Shown piece after piece: positions 7,883 to 16,926 of a DNA stretch of 45,679 nt. The notes beneath the pieces were generated by a model. The model saw only the letters and a program-made list of their open reading frames with translations. It was not told the origin of the DNA and did no database searches. The first letter of the stretch is position 1; each line of letters opens with the position of its first letter. This DNA is from HyVt-560 sp964577195. GTDB taxonomy: Bacteria; Pseudomonadota; Gammaproteobacteria; UWMA-0217. Where the stretch lies: the NCBI GenBank assembly GCA_964577195.1, contig CAZNYF010000002.1, forward strand, positions 1 to 45,679. The letters run 5' to 3'. A program made the translations under genes and the position numbers.

Positions 7883-9589
7883 TTAAACGGCCAGTTTTTC
7901 CTGTAAGAACCGTATTACCTCGTCGATAGGCACTTTGAGCGCTTCCTCGTCGCTCCGGCCTTTGTACTCCAGCATCCCTTCATCCAGGCCACGCTCACTG
8001 AAGACGATGCGATGTGGAATGCCAATCAACTCAAGATCTGCAAACATTAAGCCGGGACGTACTTTGCGGTCATCCAGTAGCACGTTCATACCCGCTGTTT
8101 GTAAAGACTCGTACAATTCGTCCACCGCTTCACGTAAGCGCACAGATTTCTTATAGTTGATCGGTGCCAGGGCAATCGAAAAGGGAGCGATGGAATCTGG
8201 CCAGATAATGCCGGAGTCATCATGATTTTGTTCAATGGCAGCGGCGACCACGCGAGAGACGCCAATGCCGTAACAACCCATCGTCAGGACCGTTGCCTTA
8301 CCGTTTTGGTCGAGTACTTTGATGTCCATTTTATCACTATAGGTCTGGCCGAGCTGAAAAATGTGCCCCACCTCAATGCCACGTAAAATGGAGAGTGTGC
8401 CGTTACCGTCGGGGCTGGGATCGCCTGCAATGACATTGCGCAAATCGGCAGCCTTCGCCGCTGGTAGGTCTCGCTCCCAGTTGACGTTGGTGAAGTGTTG
8501 ACCATCTTCGTTGGCACCACAGACAAAGTCGCTCATGGCGATCACAGCGTGATCCGCAAAAACAGGGATTTCCAAACCGATGGGGCCGATGGAGCCAGGG
8601 CGACAGCCAGCGGTTGCAAGCACTTGTTTTTCGTCGGCTAGTTCCAGAGGTGCGTTGATACCTTGCAGTTTCTCCGCTTTGATCATGTTGAGTTCATGAT
8701 CGCCGCGCAGCAGGAGTGCGATGATGGTGTCATCGTTGCCTTTCAACAGTAGCGTTTTGACGCATTGCTGTGGAGAAACTTCCAGGAACTCACTGACTGC
8801 TTGAATGGATTCTTTTCCCGGTGTTGCAATTTTTTCCAGTGAACCCGTGGCTGCAGGGGCGTTTGCTTGGGGCAGAGTTTCGGCCAGCTCGACGTTGGCG
8901 GCATAATCACTTTGATCAGAGAAGGCGATCGCATCTTCTCCCGCATCCGCCAGTACATGAAACTCGTGTGAGGCGTTGCCACCTATCGAGCCAGTATCGG
9001 CTTTTACGGCGCGATGCTTAAGGCCCAGGCGATCAAAGATCCGAGTATAGGCGGCGTACATAGCATCATACGTCTCATTCAACGAATCTTGAGTGAGATG
9101 AAAGGAGTAAGCATCTTTCATCAAAAATTCCCGTGAACGCATCACACCAAAACGGGGTCTGATTTCATCACGAAATTTGGTTTGAATCTGATAATACGTC
9201 AGGGGAAGTTGCTTATAGCTGTGGATACTACTGCGGGCTACGTCTGAAATAATTTCTTCGTGCGTCGGGCCGTAACAGAATTCGCGTTGATGGCGATCTG
9301 TAAAACGCAGTAGTTCCGGCCCATATTTTTCCCAGCGACCGGATTCCTGCCAAAGCTCGGAAGGTTGTACCGTTGGCATTAAAAGCTCTACCGCACCGGC
9401 ACGATCCATTTCTTCGCGGACGATTTTCTCTACATTGCGTAGTACCTTCAGGCCCAGCGGCATCCAGGTGTATAAACCCGAAGCCAGGCGCTTAATTAAT
9501 CCAGCGCGTAGCATTAGCTGATGACTGATTATTTCTGCATCGGCTGGTGTTTCTTTAAGGGTATTGAGAGGGAATTGAGAAACACGCAT
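7883..9589 (-). CDS. proS: prolyl-tRNA synthetase
   Basis: 568 residues, full length for the bacterial type with an editing domain. It charges tRNA-Pro with proline in the cytoplasm. It begins MRVSQFPLNTLKETPADAEI. Class II motif 2 lies near RFTDRHQREFCYGPTHEE, the insertion (editing) domain runs from about residue 225 to 405, and motif 3 is GCYGIGVSRVVAA. The C-terminal anticodon-binding domain ends in EKLAV. A GGAG sequence lies upstream of the start on this strand. The gene stands alone. Confidence 0.97.
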   Translation of the reverse strand: MRVSQFPLNTLKETPADAEIISHQLMLRAGLIKRLASGLYTWMPLGLKVLRNVEKIVREEMDRAGAVELLMPTVQPSELWQESGRWEKYGPELLRFTDRHQREFCYGPTHEEIISDVARSSIHSYKQLPLTYYQIQTKFRDEIRPRFGVMRSREFLMKDAYSFHLTQDSLNETYDAMYAAYTRIFDRLGLKHRAVKADTGSIGGNASHEFHVLADAGEDAIAFSDQSDYAANVELAETLPQANAPAATGSLEKIATPGKESIQAVSEFLEVSPQQCVKTLLLKGNDDTIIALLLRGDHELNMIKAEKLQGINAPLELADEKQVLATAGCRPGSIGPIGLEIPVFADHAVIAMSDFVCGANEDGQHFTNVNWERDLPAAKAADLRNVIAGDPSPDGNGTLSILRGIEVGHIFQLGQTYSDKMDIKVLDQNGKATVLTMGCYGIGVSRVVAAAIEQNHDDSGIIWPDSIAPFSIALAPINYKKSVRLREAVDELYESLQTAGMNVLLDDRKVRPGLMFADLELIGIPHRIVFSERGLDEGMLEYKGRSDEEALKVPIDEVIRFLQEKLAV

Positions 9590-9665
9590 CAGTAGTCACT
9601 CCAGAGGGAGAAAGGAAAGCGGGGATTTTAGCGAATTAGCGGGATGTGCGAAAGCGAAGTTTGGC

Positions 9666-10004
9666 TTAAAAAGTCCCGCCATTCCAGCCCCACATATGTC
9701 TTTGGGGGCTGGAGAACTCTATGTAGATACGATCTTTAGCAATATTAAATTGAGAGGCGACAAGTTTACACAGAGTTGCAGAATAATCAGCCGTCTGGTC
9801 TTGAGCCAGTCCGAGGCTTTTGAGCTGTACATAGGCCGCGGGTGCATCGGATCCTGCGAAAAGGAGTTTTTGCTCAGTGCAAAGTCTCACCATGACATAT
9901 TGTTCTGGCTTGCCAAGCATTTGTGCTACGGCTTTAGAGAGCGTTGCGGCGACCGAGGTGCTATCGCTTGCGGGAGTATTGGTGTCTATAGAAAGTAGCG
10001 GCAT
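9666..10004 (-). CDS. MIF/phenylpyruvate tautomerase-like protein
   Basis: 112 residues beginning MPLLSIDTNT. The proline directly after the initiator Met is the catalytic Pro1 of the tautomerase/MIF superfamily once Met is removed. Other family hallmarks are VMVRLCTEQKLLFAGSDAPAAYVQLKSLG and the C-terminal IYIEFSSPQRHMWGWNGGTF. The start at 10004 is chosen for the Pro1 requirement; the frame continues further upstream only by running through the neighbouring gene. It lies 4 bases after the stop of the DUF4124 gene and is probably co-transcribed with it. The physiological substrate is unknown. Confidence 0.85.
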   Translation of the reverse strand: MPLLSIDTNTPASDSTSVAATLSKAVAQMLGKPEQYVMVRLCTEQKLLFAGSDAPAAYVQLKSLGLAQDQTADYSATLCKLVASQFNIAKDRIYIEFSSPQRHMWGWNGGTF

Positions 10005-10008
10005 CGGT

Positions 10009-10464
10009 TTATTTGCACAGATCGCCGGTCTGTTTGGTGAGCCTCTGGATGCGCTTGTTTCGTTCGTCTTGAGAAAGAACGACATATTCGCCATCAACTT
10101 TCTCTCGAACATGGTTGTTGTTTTCCAGCACCATCAAGTTGTGTTTGGCGTCGATACAGCTTTCTTTACGGCGTTGAGCTAGTTGTGCCAAGCGTTGTTT
10201 TTCTAGTTTATTTTCTTTCAGGGTCGCTTCTTCCTTGCCGACAGATTTTCCTTGCGTTGCGGTCTTATCGGTCTTGGGTGGATTGATTGCAACATTGATT
10301 TCTTGAGATTTCAAATGTGTGGGTGGCACCTGTGAGTAATGTATCTGACCTGCCTGATCAACCCATTTATAGGGTGCTGCGGCAGCGCCAGTGGCGAACA
10401 ATATCATGCTGGCGAAGAGGGTGGGGAGAATCAGTTTTTGCAGAATAGCCGTCGTGACGTTCAT
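10009..10464 (-). CDS. DUF4124 domain-containing periplasmic protein
   Basis: 151 residues. A signal peptide (about residues 1-29, ending ATGAAAA) is followed directly by the DUF4124 core PYKWVDQAGQIHYSQVPP and by a lysine-rich coiled segment (KEEATLKENKLEKQRLAQLAQRR split over about residues 77-95). Two cysteines (ESCID and DLCK) near the C-terminus could form a disulfide. It is upstream of the MIF-like gene with a 4-base gap and divergent from the RND efflux operon. The function of DUF4124 proteins is not established. Confidence 0.85.
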   Translation of the reverse strand: MNVTTAILQKLILPTLFASMILFATGAAAAPYKWVDQAGQIHYSQVPPTHLKSQEINVAINPPKTDKTATQGKSVGKEEATLKENKLEKQRLAQLAQRRKESCIDAKHNLMVLENNNHVREKVDGEYVVLSQDERNKRIQRLTKQTGDLCK

Positions 10465-10564
10465 GGCGGTGACTATACTCCTTAAAGAGGCGCGGATTTA
10501 GATCCACTTTAGCAAATACCTCTGGCGATGTCTGTGACGGAATGCTTTCACATTTAGAAACACT

Positions 10565-10584
10565 ATATTAGTATTAACTAATAT
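10565..10584. promoter_or_regulatory. Palindromic operator candidate upstream of the RND operon
   Basis: A dyad of the form ATATTAG-N6-CTAATAT; the perfect arms extend to 11 bases on each side (10562-10572 and 10577-10587). It lies 60 bases before the membrane-fusion-protein ATG, in the interval divergent from the DUF4124 gene. The same 7-6-7 dyad, with a spacer differing at only two positions, occurs at 20040-20059 before the rhodanese gene. The AT-rich symmetric form is compatible with an ArsR/SmtB-type or other dimeric repressor, but the regulator is not in this window. Confidence 0.6.
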
Positions 10585-10644
10585 AGTTTGTTAGAATTAA
10601 TATTGTTAGCAGTCTAACTGTGTCCATTTACTAGGAATAAGGCA

Positions 10645-11700
10645 ATGCGAATTTCCCGTTCAGGCTTATTGTTACTCTCACTCTTGCCTGCGATAGTTGT
10701 GGCTGATAGTGGTCTCCCGTTCCCAACCGCTAAGGTTATTGATGATCTGGTTTCCCGTGAGCGTGTACTCGATGGCGTTGTAGAGGCGGTGCATAAAACC
10801 ACCGTGTCGGCACAGACTTCGGGTCAGGTTGAGAGTGTTCATTACGATGTCGATGATTTCGTCGAGCAAGGCCAGATCATCGTCAAACTCAAAGCCAAGA
10901 AGCAGTCAGCCAGTGCCAAGCAGGCAAAAGCGGGCTTGGCTGAAGCACGAGCACGTTTGAAGCAAGCGCAGCAAGAACATTCCCGTATCGAAAGTATCTA
11001 CGACCGAAAGTTGATAGCGAAAGCCAAACTCGATGCTGCAACCACAGAGTTGACGGCGGCAAAAGCTCGGCTCGCGGGTGCTAAAGCATTAATGACCAAG
11101 GCGGATGAGCAGCTCGGTGATACGCTAATTCGCGCGCCGTATTCTGGCATTGTGACGGACCGCTATGTGGAGGCAGGTGAGTTTGTGAAAGTGGGCAAGC
11201 AACTGATGACGGGTATATCACTTGATAAATTGCGAGTCAGTGTTGATGTGCCTCAGCGGCTGATTAATAAAGTTCGCGAGTTGAAGAAAGCGCGTTTGAT
11301 AGATACTCCAGCTGGCAGTGTTCCGGTAACAGATCTAACATTTTTTCCTTATGCTGATGCTGGTTCAAACACTTTTAAGGTGCGGGTTAATCTGGCAGAA
11401 AAAGTCAGTGGCTTATTTCCTGGCATGTTCGTCAAAGTTGCATTTACTACCGGTGAGCACCAACAACTGGTGGTTCCTGAGGAAGCCATTGCTTATCGTG
11501 GTGAAGTGACAGGCGCTTATGTTTTGAACGATGAAGGAATTCCTTTGTTGCGATACGTTCGCCTGGGTCATCACGCGGGTGGGGGTAATATCGTTGTCCT
11601 ATCCGGGTTGGTGGCAGGAGAAGAGGTTGCTCTCGATCCTATCGCTGCGGGTATTTACAGAAAACGTCAGACTGACTCTGTAGAGAAAGCTCATGACTGA
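10645..11700 (+). CDS. RND efflux periplasmic adaptor (membrane fusion protein)
   Basis: 351 residues. A signal peptide (residues 1-20) precedes the HlyD/AcrA-like core: a lipoyl half (VHKTTVSAQTSGQVESVHYDV), a coiled-coil hairpin rich in Ala/Lys/Glu (about 80-150), the second lipoyl half (DTLIRAPYSGIVTDRYVEAGEFVK) and beta-barrel domains to the C-terminus. It links an inner-membrane RND pump to an outer-membrane channel; no TolC-like gene is present here. It overlaps the pump gene by 8 bases. The palindrome at 10565-10584 suggests repressor control. The substrate is unknown. Confidence 0.92.
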   Translation: MRISRSGLLLLSLLPAIVVADSGLPFPTAKVIDDLVSRERVLDGVVEAVHKTTVSAQTSGQVESVHYDVDDFVEQGQIIVKLKAKKQSASAKQAKAGLAEARARLKQAQQEHSRIESIYDRKLIAKAKLDAATTELTAAKARLAGAKALMTKADEQLGDTLIRAPYSGIVTDRYVEAGEFVKVGKQLMTGISLDKLRVSVDVPQRLINKVRELKKARLIDTPAGSVPVTDLTFFPYADAGSNTFKVRVNLAEKVSGLFPGMFVKVAFTTGEHQQLVVPEEAIAYRGEVTGAYVLNDEGIPLLRYVRLGHHAGGGNIVVLSGLVAGEEVALDPIAAGIYRKRQTDSVEKAHD

Positions 11701-14700
11701 TTCAACCACTAAAAAACTTGGAATTTCAGGGCGAATTGCACAGAAATTTCAAAATAGCGCCATCACTCCCTTGCTAGCATTGGTGGGGTTGTTACTGGGT
11801 GCTTTCGCGATTGTAGTGACGCCGCGTGAAGAAGAGCCGCAAATAAACGTTACCTTTGCGAATGTGTTTATTCCATTTCCCGGTGCGTCAGCTCAAGAGG
11901 TTGAGAGCCTGGTGTCTGGGCCGGCAGAGCAGGTTTTGTCAGAAGTGGAAGGTTTAAAGCATATTTATACCTCTTCATACCCAGGATTATCTGTTTTAAC
12001 GGTGCAATATAAAGTCGGTGAAAATCGTACTGATGCGCTGGTACGTTTATACAATAAAGTCGCCTCTAATCAAGATTGGTTGCCACCAAACCTGGGCGTG
12101 CACCAGCCGCTAATCAAACCTAAAGGGATTGATGATGTCCCGATTGTTGCGGTGACACTTTGGTCAGAAAATCCTGACATGGGGGGCTATGAGTTACTCA
12201 AAGTTGCTCATGCGATTGAGTCCGAATTAAAACGGGTTCCTGGGACGCGAGATATTTACACCATAGGTGGCGCCCAAAATGTCGTTTCTGTAAAGCTCGA
12301 TGCGCAAAAAATGGCTGGTTTTGGCATTGCCTTGAATGATTTAAGGATCTCTTTACGTGCGGCCAATGCTTCAAGAGACGCCGTGTCTGTGACGCGAAAT
12401 AATGAGGAGATTCAAATTCAGGCAGGTGCTTTTTTAACCACGCCAGAAGAGGTAGAAGGTTTAATCGTTGGTGTTATTAACAATAAACCTGTGTATTTGC
12501 GAGATGTCGCAGAAATTACATTGGGGCCCACACAACCAACAAGTTATGTGACTTTTAATAAACCCGGTGTTGCTGAAAATGTTCCCGCTGTGACATTGGT
12601 GGTTGCGAAAAAGCCTGGCACCAATGCAGTCGAGATTTCTCAAAGTGTGATTAAACGACTAGAGCAATTAAAAGGCATTTATTTACCTGATGATGTCAAC
12701 TTTGAAATCACTCGTGATTATGGCGCAACCGCCGATGCGAAAGCGAAAAAGCTAATCACCAAATTACTGTTTGCGACTGCCTCGGTGGTTGTTTTGGTCT
12801 TAATCGCAATGGGTTGGCGTGAGGCAATTATTGTTGGCGCTGCCATTATTATTACTTTAATGGGAACCTTGTTTGCGTCCTGGGCTTGGGGCTTTACGCT
12901 CAATCGGGTGTCGTTATTTGCGCTGATATTTTCCATAGGCATACTCGTGGATGATGCCATTGTGGTGGTCGAAAATATCCATCGCCATATGATGATGGGT
13001 GGCAAGAATTTACTCAAAGTAATTCCAGCGGCTGTTGATGAGGTGGGTGGGCCAACAATATTAGCAACATTCACTGTTATTGCCGCATTGCTACCGATGG
13101 CATTTGTGACTGGGCTAATGGGGCCGTACATGAGCCCGATCCCGATCAATGCCAGTATGGGTATGTTAATTTCTTTGGGCGTTGCCTATGTCATCACGCC
13201 TTGGCTAACCTATAAATTTCTCAAGAATGTAGACTTTAGCGGGCATAGTAGCGACGAAACGGCAGCGCCGTGGTTAAAGAATTTATTTAATAAAGTCATG
13301 CAGCCGCTGCTGGAATCCCGGTTGAAACGAAATGGTTTGTATGTGGCGCTAATTATTTTAATTGTCCTTTCCACCAGTCTTGCGGGGTTTAAGGTGGTGG
13401 TGATGAAAATGCTGCCATTCGATAATAAATCCGAATTTCAGGTGGTTGTCGATATGCCGGAAGGAACGACTTTGGAACGCACCAAGCAAGTGCTGGATGA
13501 AGTCGCTTTGTATTTATCGGATGTTGAAGAAGTAAAGGATATGGAGGTCTATGCAGGGACAGCCGCACCAATTAATTTTAATGGCTTGATTCGTCAATAT
13601 TATTTACGTAAAGCATCACATCTGGGCGATGTTCAGGTTAATCTTGTAGATAAAAATCAGCGTAAAAGAAAAAGTCATGAAATTGCACAATCAGTGCAGA
13701 AGCCGCTGGAAAAAATCGCAAGGAAATATAATGCGAACTTAAAAGTAGTTGAAGTGCCGCCGGGTCCACCAGTTCTGTCGCCGATTGTTGCAGAAGTCTA
13801 CGGCCTGGATTATGCAGGTCAGCTGGATGTTGCTTCTGATTTACGCCAAGTGATGGAATCGACTGACGATATTATTAATATCGATGACAGTATTGAATTT
13901 CCTCAAGCGCGTTATGTGCTGCACGTAGATAGAGAAAAAGCTGCTCGATTAGGTATTTTGCAACAGTCGGTTGCAACTGCCATTGACACTGTTTTGGGTG
14001 GCGAAGATGTGACGCATATTCATGGCAAAAATATTAAATATGCGGTGCCAATTCGATTGGAATTTTCTACAGCGAATAAAGCGGATATAGAAGCTGCGCT
14101 GGATCTTCAAATACGCAGCGCTTCTGGAAAGCTGGTTCCAATGTCTGAAATTGTCAGCTTGGAAAAAGGTGTGCTGGAACATGCCATTCATCATAAGGAT
14201 TTATTGCCAGTGGTATATGTTACTGCGGACATGGCAGGTGAGTTGGATAGTCCGTTGTACGGCATGTTTGATATTGCTGGAAAATTGCGCGAGTCACCAA
14301 TAGATCGTGGAGCGGAAGTGGATCAGTTCTTTTTTAATGCGCCGGATGATCCTTATAACTACACCATAAAATGGGATGGCGAATGGCAGGTCACTTTCGA
14401 GACATTTCGCGATATGGGTATTGCTTATGCAATTGGTATGATCCTGATTTACTTGTTAGTTGTCGCGCAATTTAAATCCTACGCAGTACCGCTGATCATC
14501 ATGGCGCCCATTCCATTAACCATTATTGGCGTGATGCCAGGTCATGCGCTACTCGATGCAAAATTTACAGCAACTTCTATGATCGGAATGATCGCGCTGG
14601 CAGGGATAATCGTTAGAAACTCCATCTTGCTGGTGGATTTTATTAACGAACAAGTGCGCGCTGGCATGAGCCTTGAAAAAGCAGTCATTGAAGCAGGTGC

Positions 14701-14905
14701 AGTCAGAGCAAAACCGATTGTGTTAACGGGATTGGCAGCAATGGTTGGAGCCTTCTTTATTATAAGCGATCCAATATTCAGTGGCCTGGCAATCGCTCTG
14801 ATTTTCGGATTATTCGTATCGACCATTTTGACACTGCTGGTCATACCGGTGCTGTATTACGCGTATGCAAGAACGCGTGTTGAGTCAGTGATACTGAACA
14901 CATAA
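11693..14905 (+). CDS. RND-family efflux pump permease
   Basis: 1070 residues, the usual size of an AcrB-like proton-driven exporter with 12 membrane helices and two large periplasmic loops. The TM4 proton-relay motif GILVDDAIVVVENIHRH is intact. A second conserved helix region, MIGMIALAGIIVRNSILLVDFINE, lies near residue 970. The N-terminal motif PREEEPQINVTFANVFIPFPGASAQEVE (split over residues 44-71) is typical of a marine proteobacterial RND subgroup. It is translated from inside the adaptor's stop region. No outer-membrane component adjoins it. The substrate class cannot be called from sequence. Confidence 0.93.
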   Translation: MTDSTTKKLGISGRIAQKFQNSAITPLLALVGLLLGAFAIVVTPREEEPQINVTFANVFIPFPGASAQEVESLVSGPAEQVLSEVEGLKHIYTSSYPGLSVLTVQYKVGENRTDALVRLYNKVASNQDWLPPNLGVHQPLIKPKGIDDVPIVAVTLWSENPDMGGYELLKVAHAIESELKRVPGTRDIYTIGGAQNVVSVKLDAQKMAGFGIALNDLRISLRAANASRDAVSVTRNNEEIQIQAGAFLTTPEEVEGLIVGVINNKPVYLRDVAEITLGPTQPTSYVTFNKPGVAENVPAVTLVVAKKPGTNAVEISQSVIKRLEQLKGIYLPDDVNFEITRDYGATADAKAKKLITKLLFATASVVVLVLIAMGWREAIIVGAAIIITLMGTLFASWAWGFTLNRVSLFALIFSIGILVDDAIVVVENIHRHMMMGGKNLLKVIPAAVDEVGGPTILATFTVIAALLPMAFVTGLMGPYMSPIPINASMGMLISLGVAYVITPWLTYKFLKNVDFSGHSSDETAAPWLKNLFNKVMQPLLESRLKRNGLYVALIILIVLSTSLAGFKVVVMKMLPFDNKSEFQVVVDMPEGTTLERTKQVLDEVALYLSDVEEVKDMEVYAGTAAPINFNGLIRQYYLRKASHLGDVQVNLVDKNQRKRKSHEIAQSVQKPLEKIARKYNANLKVVEVPPGPPVLSPIVAEVYGLDYAGQLDVASDLRQVMESTDDIINIDDSIEFPQARYVLHVDREKAARLGILQQSVATAIDTVLGGEDVTHIHGKNIKYAVPIRLEFSTANKADIEAALDLQIRSASGKLVPMSEIVSLEKGVLEHAIHHKDLLPVVYVTADMAGELDSPLYGMFDIAGKLRESPIDRGAEVDQFFFNAPDDPYNYTIKWDGEWQVTFETFRDMGIAYAIGMILIYLLVVAQFKSYAVPLIIMAPIPLTIIGVMPGHALLDAKFTATSMIGMIALAGIIVRNSILLVDFINEQVRAGMSLEKAVIEAGAVRAKPIVLTGLAAMVGAFFIISDPIFSGLAIALIFGLFVSTILTLLVIPVLYYAYARTRVESVILNT

Positions 14906-15018
14906 AGAACCACCAACTAAGTGTGTTCTCAAGCGAACGTGTGAGAATACAGCTCGTTAACTTTTGAAAAACAATCTGTATTTCTTCGAAGGATGGTATG
15001 TGCCGATGAATCGAGTTA

Positions 15019-15519
15019 TTAAGATGATTTTTGAAGCAGTTCGATGAGTTTTTGAAGGCTTGTGGCGACAGCTTGTTGGCGCACTGCATTGCGGTCACCC
15101 GTAAAAACAATGCGTAATGTTTCGGTCGCTGAACCAGACATTGCCCAGCCCAACCACACGGTGCCTACCGGTTTCTCTTTGGTTCCACCTGTAGGGCCGG
15201 CAATTCCACTGACAGAAATTGAGACCGTTGCGAGACTGTTTTCCAATGCGCCTTCGGCCATTTCGATGACGGTTTGTTCGCTAACGGCGCCAAACTTCTC
15301 CAGGGTGGCAGTCGAGACGCCCAGCATTTCCTGTTTTGCAGCATTGCTATAAGTGACAAAGCCGCGATCAAAACTGACTGAGCTTCCGGCCAGATCAGTC
15401 ATAAGTTTGGCTATCCAGCCACCTGTGCAGGATTCCGCAGTGGCAAGTATTTCACCTTTTTCTTTCAGTACATTTTGTAGCTCAGCGGCGAGATCGTCGT
15501 TCGTTGTTTCAATAGTCAC
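15019..15519 (-). CDS. pncC: nicotinamide-nucleotide amidohydrolase PncC (CinA C-terminal domain)
   Basis: 166 residues, the size of the stand-alone CinA C-terminal domain that deamidates NMN to NaMN in pyridine nucleotide recycling. Family motifs are ATAESCTGGWIAKLMTDLAGSS, FVTYSNAAKQEMLGV, SVSGIAGPTGG and PVGTVWLG. The start is a GTG at 15519 that overlaps the mtaB stop by 11 bases, so it probably depends on translational coupling; no good independent ribosome site is visible. Confidence 0.92.
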   Translation of the reverse strand: MTIETTNDDLAAELQNVLKEKGEILATAESCTGGWIAKLMTDLAGSSVSFDRGFVTYSNAAKQEMLGVSTATLEKFGAVSEQTVIEMAEGALENSLATVSISVSGIAGPTGGTKEKPVGTVWLGWAMSGSATETLRIVFTGDRNAVRQQAVATSLQKLIELLQKSS

Positions 15520-16807
15520 GATCAGTGATGGTTCCTGTTAATGCTAAATCTGCTGGGTCGATGGCTGTAATCTCGGTATCTGTAACCTGATATTCGAGAG
15601 AGTTATTGCCTGATACCACAGTTTTGACGCGGTGAAAATTGGGTGTGTAACCGTGAAAAACAATCTGGCCATCCGCCTGCTCTTTGGGTTTTTCCCAAAG
15701 TACAGCCTGTGTGGTGTTGATCGTTTTTTGCAATGAGGTTTTCTTCATTGTATTTGCGAGTTCGGTAAGCTCTTTAACACGCCGCCGTTTCGTTTGTGTG
15801 TCAATTTGATTATCGAGTCGAGCAGCTTTTGTCCCGCTACGCGGCGAGTAGGGGAAGATATGCAGGTGGCCAAAGCCGGTAGATTCAACAAATTTCATGG
15901 TTTGTTGCCATTCCTGTTCCGTTTCTCCAGGAAAGCCAACGATGATATCGGAAGTTACATTGAAGCCGTCAACATGACTCCTGGCTTTCTCTACTAGTGC
16001 TGAGAATTCTTGCGTTTTGCATCGCCGAGACATACGTCTAAGTACGGCGTCAGAGCCGCTTTGCAAGGGCAAATGCATATGTGGCATGACGCGCTTGTCT
16101 TTAAATAGCGAGAAGAAATGATCGGGCAAATCCCATGGCTCGACTGAGGCGAACCGGAGGCGTGGAATGTTGGTTTTGGTAAGAATTCTTTCGACCAGCT
16201 CAAAAAGACTGGAATCGTTATCAGAGCCAAATCCACCTACGTGTACGCCGGTGAGTATGGCTTCATTGATGCCTTGTTCCTCAAAGCGACGGATTTCTCC
16301 GATAATTTCTTCGACAGATCGACTTCGTTCATCACCTCTGGCAACAGTCACTATGCAAAAACTGCAACGATAACGGCAGCCATCTTGAATCTTGATAAAG
16401 GCGCGATGCCGACCGCGAGAATAAAGTGCAATATCGTCAGGGGCAGGGATGCGTGGCTTTATTGAAAGATGCAGTTTATCGAGTGAGATTGTCGCTAAGG
16501 TGGGTTTTTGCTGGTTTGGAATAACCAGATCTACGCCTGCTGTATCTGCAGTCTGCTGTGCGTTTAACGAAGAATGACAGCCGGTAACCACCAGTTTTGC
16601 ACGAGGATTATTCCTTTGCATGCGGTTAATTAAATTCCGCGATTTTCGGCTAGCTTCGTTAGTCACGGCGCAGGTGTTTAGTACTAATAGATCCGCATCT
16701 TCTGCTGATCCGCTAATAGAATAACCCTGAGCAATAAACTGTTGCGACCATTGCTCCAGTTCCGCTTCATTGAGTCGGCAGCCGAGTGATTTAAGGTGGA
16801 CTTTCAT
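15509..16807 (-). CDS. mtaB: tRNA threonylcarbamoyladenosine methylthiotransferase MtaB
   Basis: 432 residues. A radical-SAM enzyme that converts t6A37 to ms2t6A in tRNAs. The N-terminal UPF0004 domain shows SLGCRLNEAELEQ, LNTCAVTNEASRKSRN and VVTGCHSS, whose cysteines hold the second Fe-S cluster. The radical-SAM motif is CRYRCSFCIV (about residue 143), and FPGETEQEW and PYSPRSGTKA follow. A TRAM domain closes the protein. MtaB is preferred over MiaB and RimO from the opening CRLNEAE and the t6A-type sequence. It is upstream of and overlapping pncC. Confidence 0.92.
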   Translation of the reverse strand: MKVHLKSLGCRLNEAELEQWSQQFIAQGYSISGSAEDADLLVLNTCAVTNEASRKSRNLINRMQRNNPRAKLVVTGCHSSLNAQQTADTAGVDLVIPNQQKPTLATISLDKLHLSIKPRIPAPDDIALYSRGRHRAFIKIQDGCRYRCSFCIVTVARGDERSRSVEEIIGEIRRFEEQGINEAILTGVHVGGFGSDNDSSLFELVERILTKTNIPRLRFASVEPWDLPDHFFSLFKDKRVMPHMHLPLQSGSDAVLRRMSRRCKTQEFSALVEKARSHVDGFNVTSDIIVGFPGETEQEWQQTMKFVESTGFGHLHIFPYSPRSGTKAARLDNQIDTQTKRRRVKELTELANTMKKTSLQKTINTTQAVLWEKPKEQADGQIVFHGYTPNFHRVKTVVSGNNSLEYQVTDTEITAIDPADLALTGTITDRDY

Positions 16808-16875
16808 TGTTTTGGTAGGGTACTGAGAAAAGTATTGGCGTGAATATTAGCATTTTCTGCAAGGTGAATTGAGCG

Positions 16876-16905
16876 AAAAAAAACCCAGCACAGAGGCTGG
16901 GTTTT
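16876..16905 (-). terminator. Intrinsic terminator after soxA
   Basis: A perfect 10-bp stem, AAAACCCAGC (16880-16889) with GCTGGGTTTT (16896-16905), closes a 6-base loop. Read on the minus strand the stem runs into a T-run of about eight bases (16883 down to 16876). It sits just past the soxA stop and would end the soxXA transcript. The plus-strand side also has a short T run within the stem, but no plus-strand gene ends here. Confidence 0.88.
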
Positions 16906-16926
16906 AAAAATAGCTTTTACAACACC

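Noticed and set aside
7878..7899. GGCC-N7-GGCC followed by AGTTTTT, between the zinc-ribbon gene and proS
   Set aside because: A 4-bp stem is too short; it may be a weak plus-strand terminator but is not convincing.
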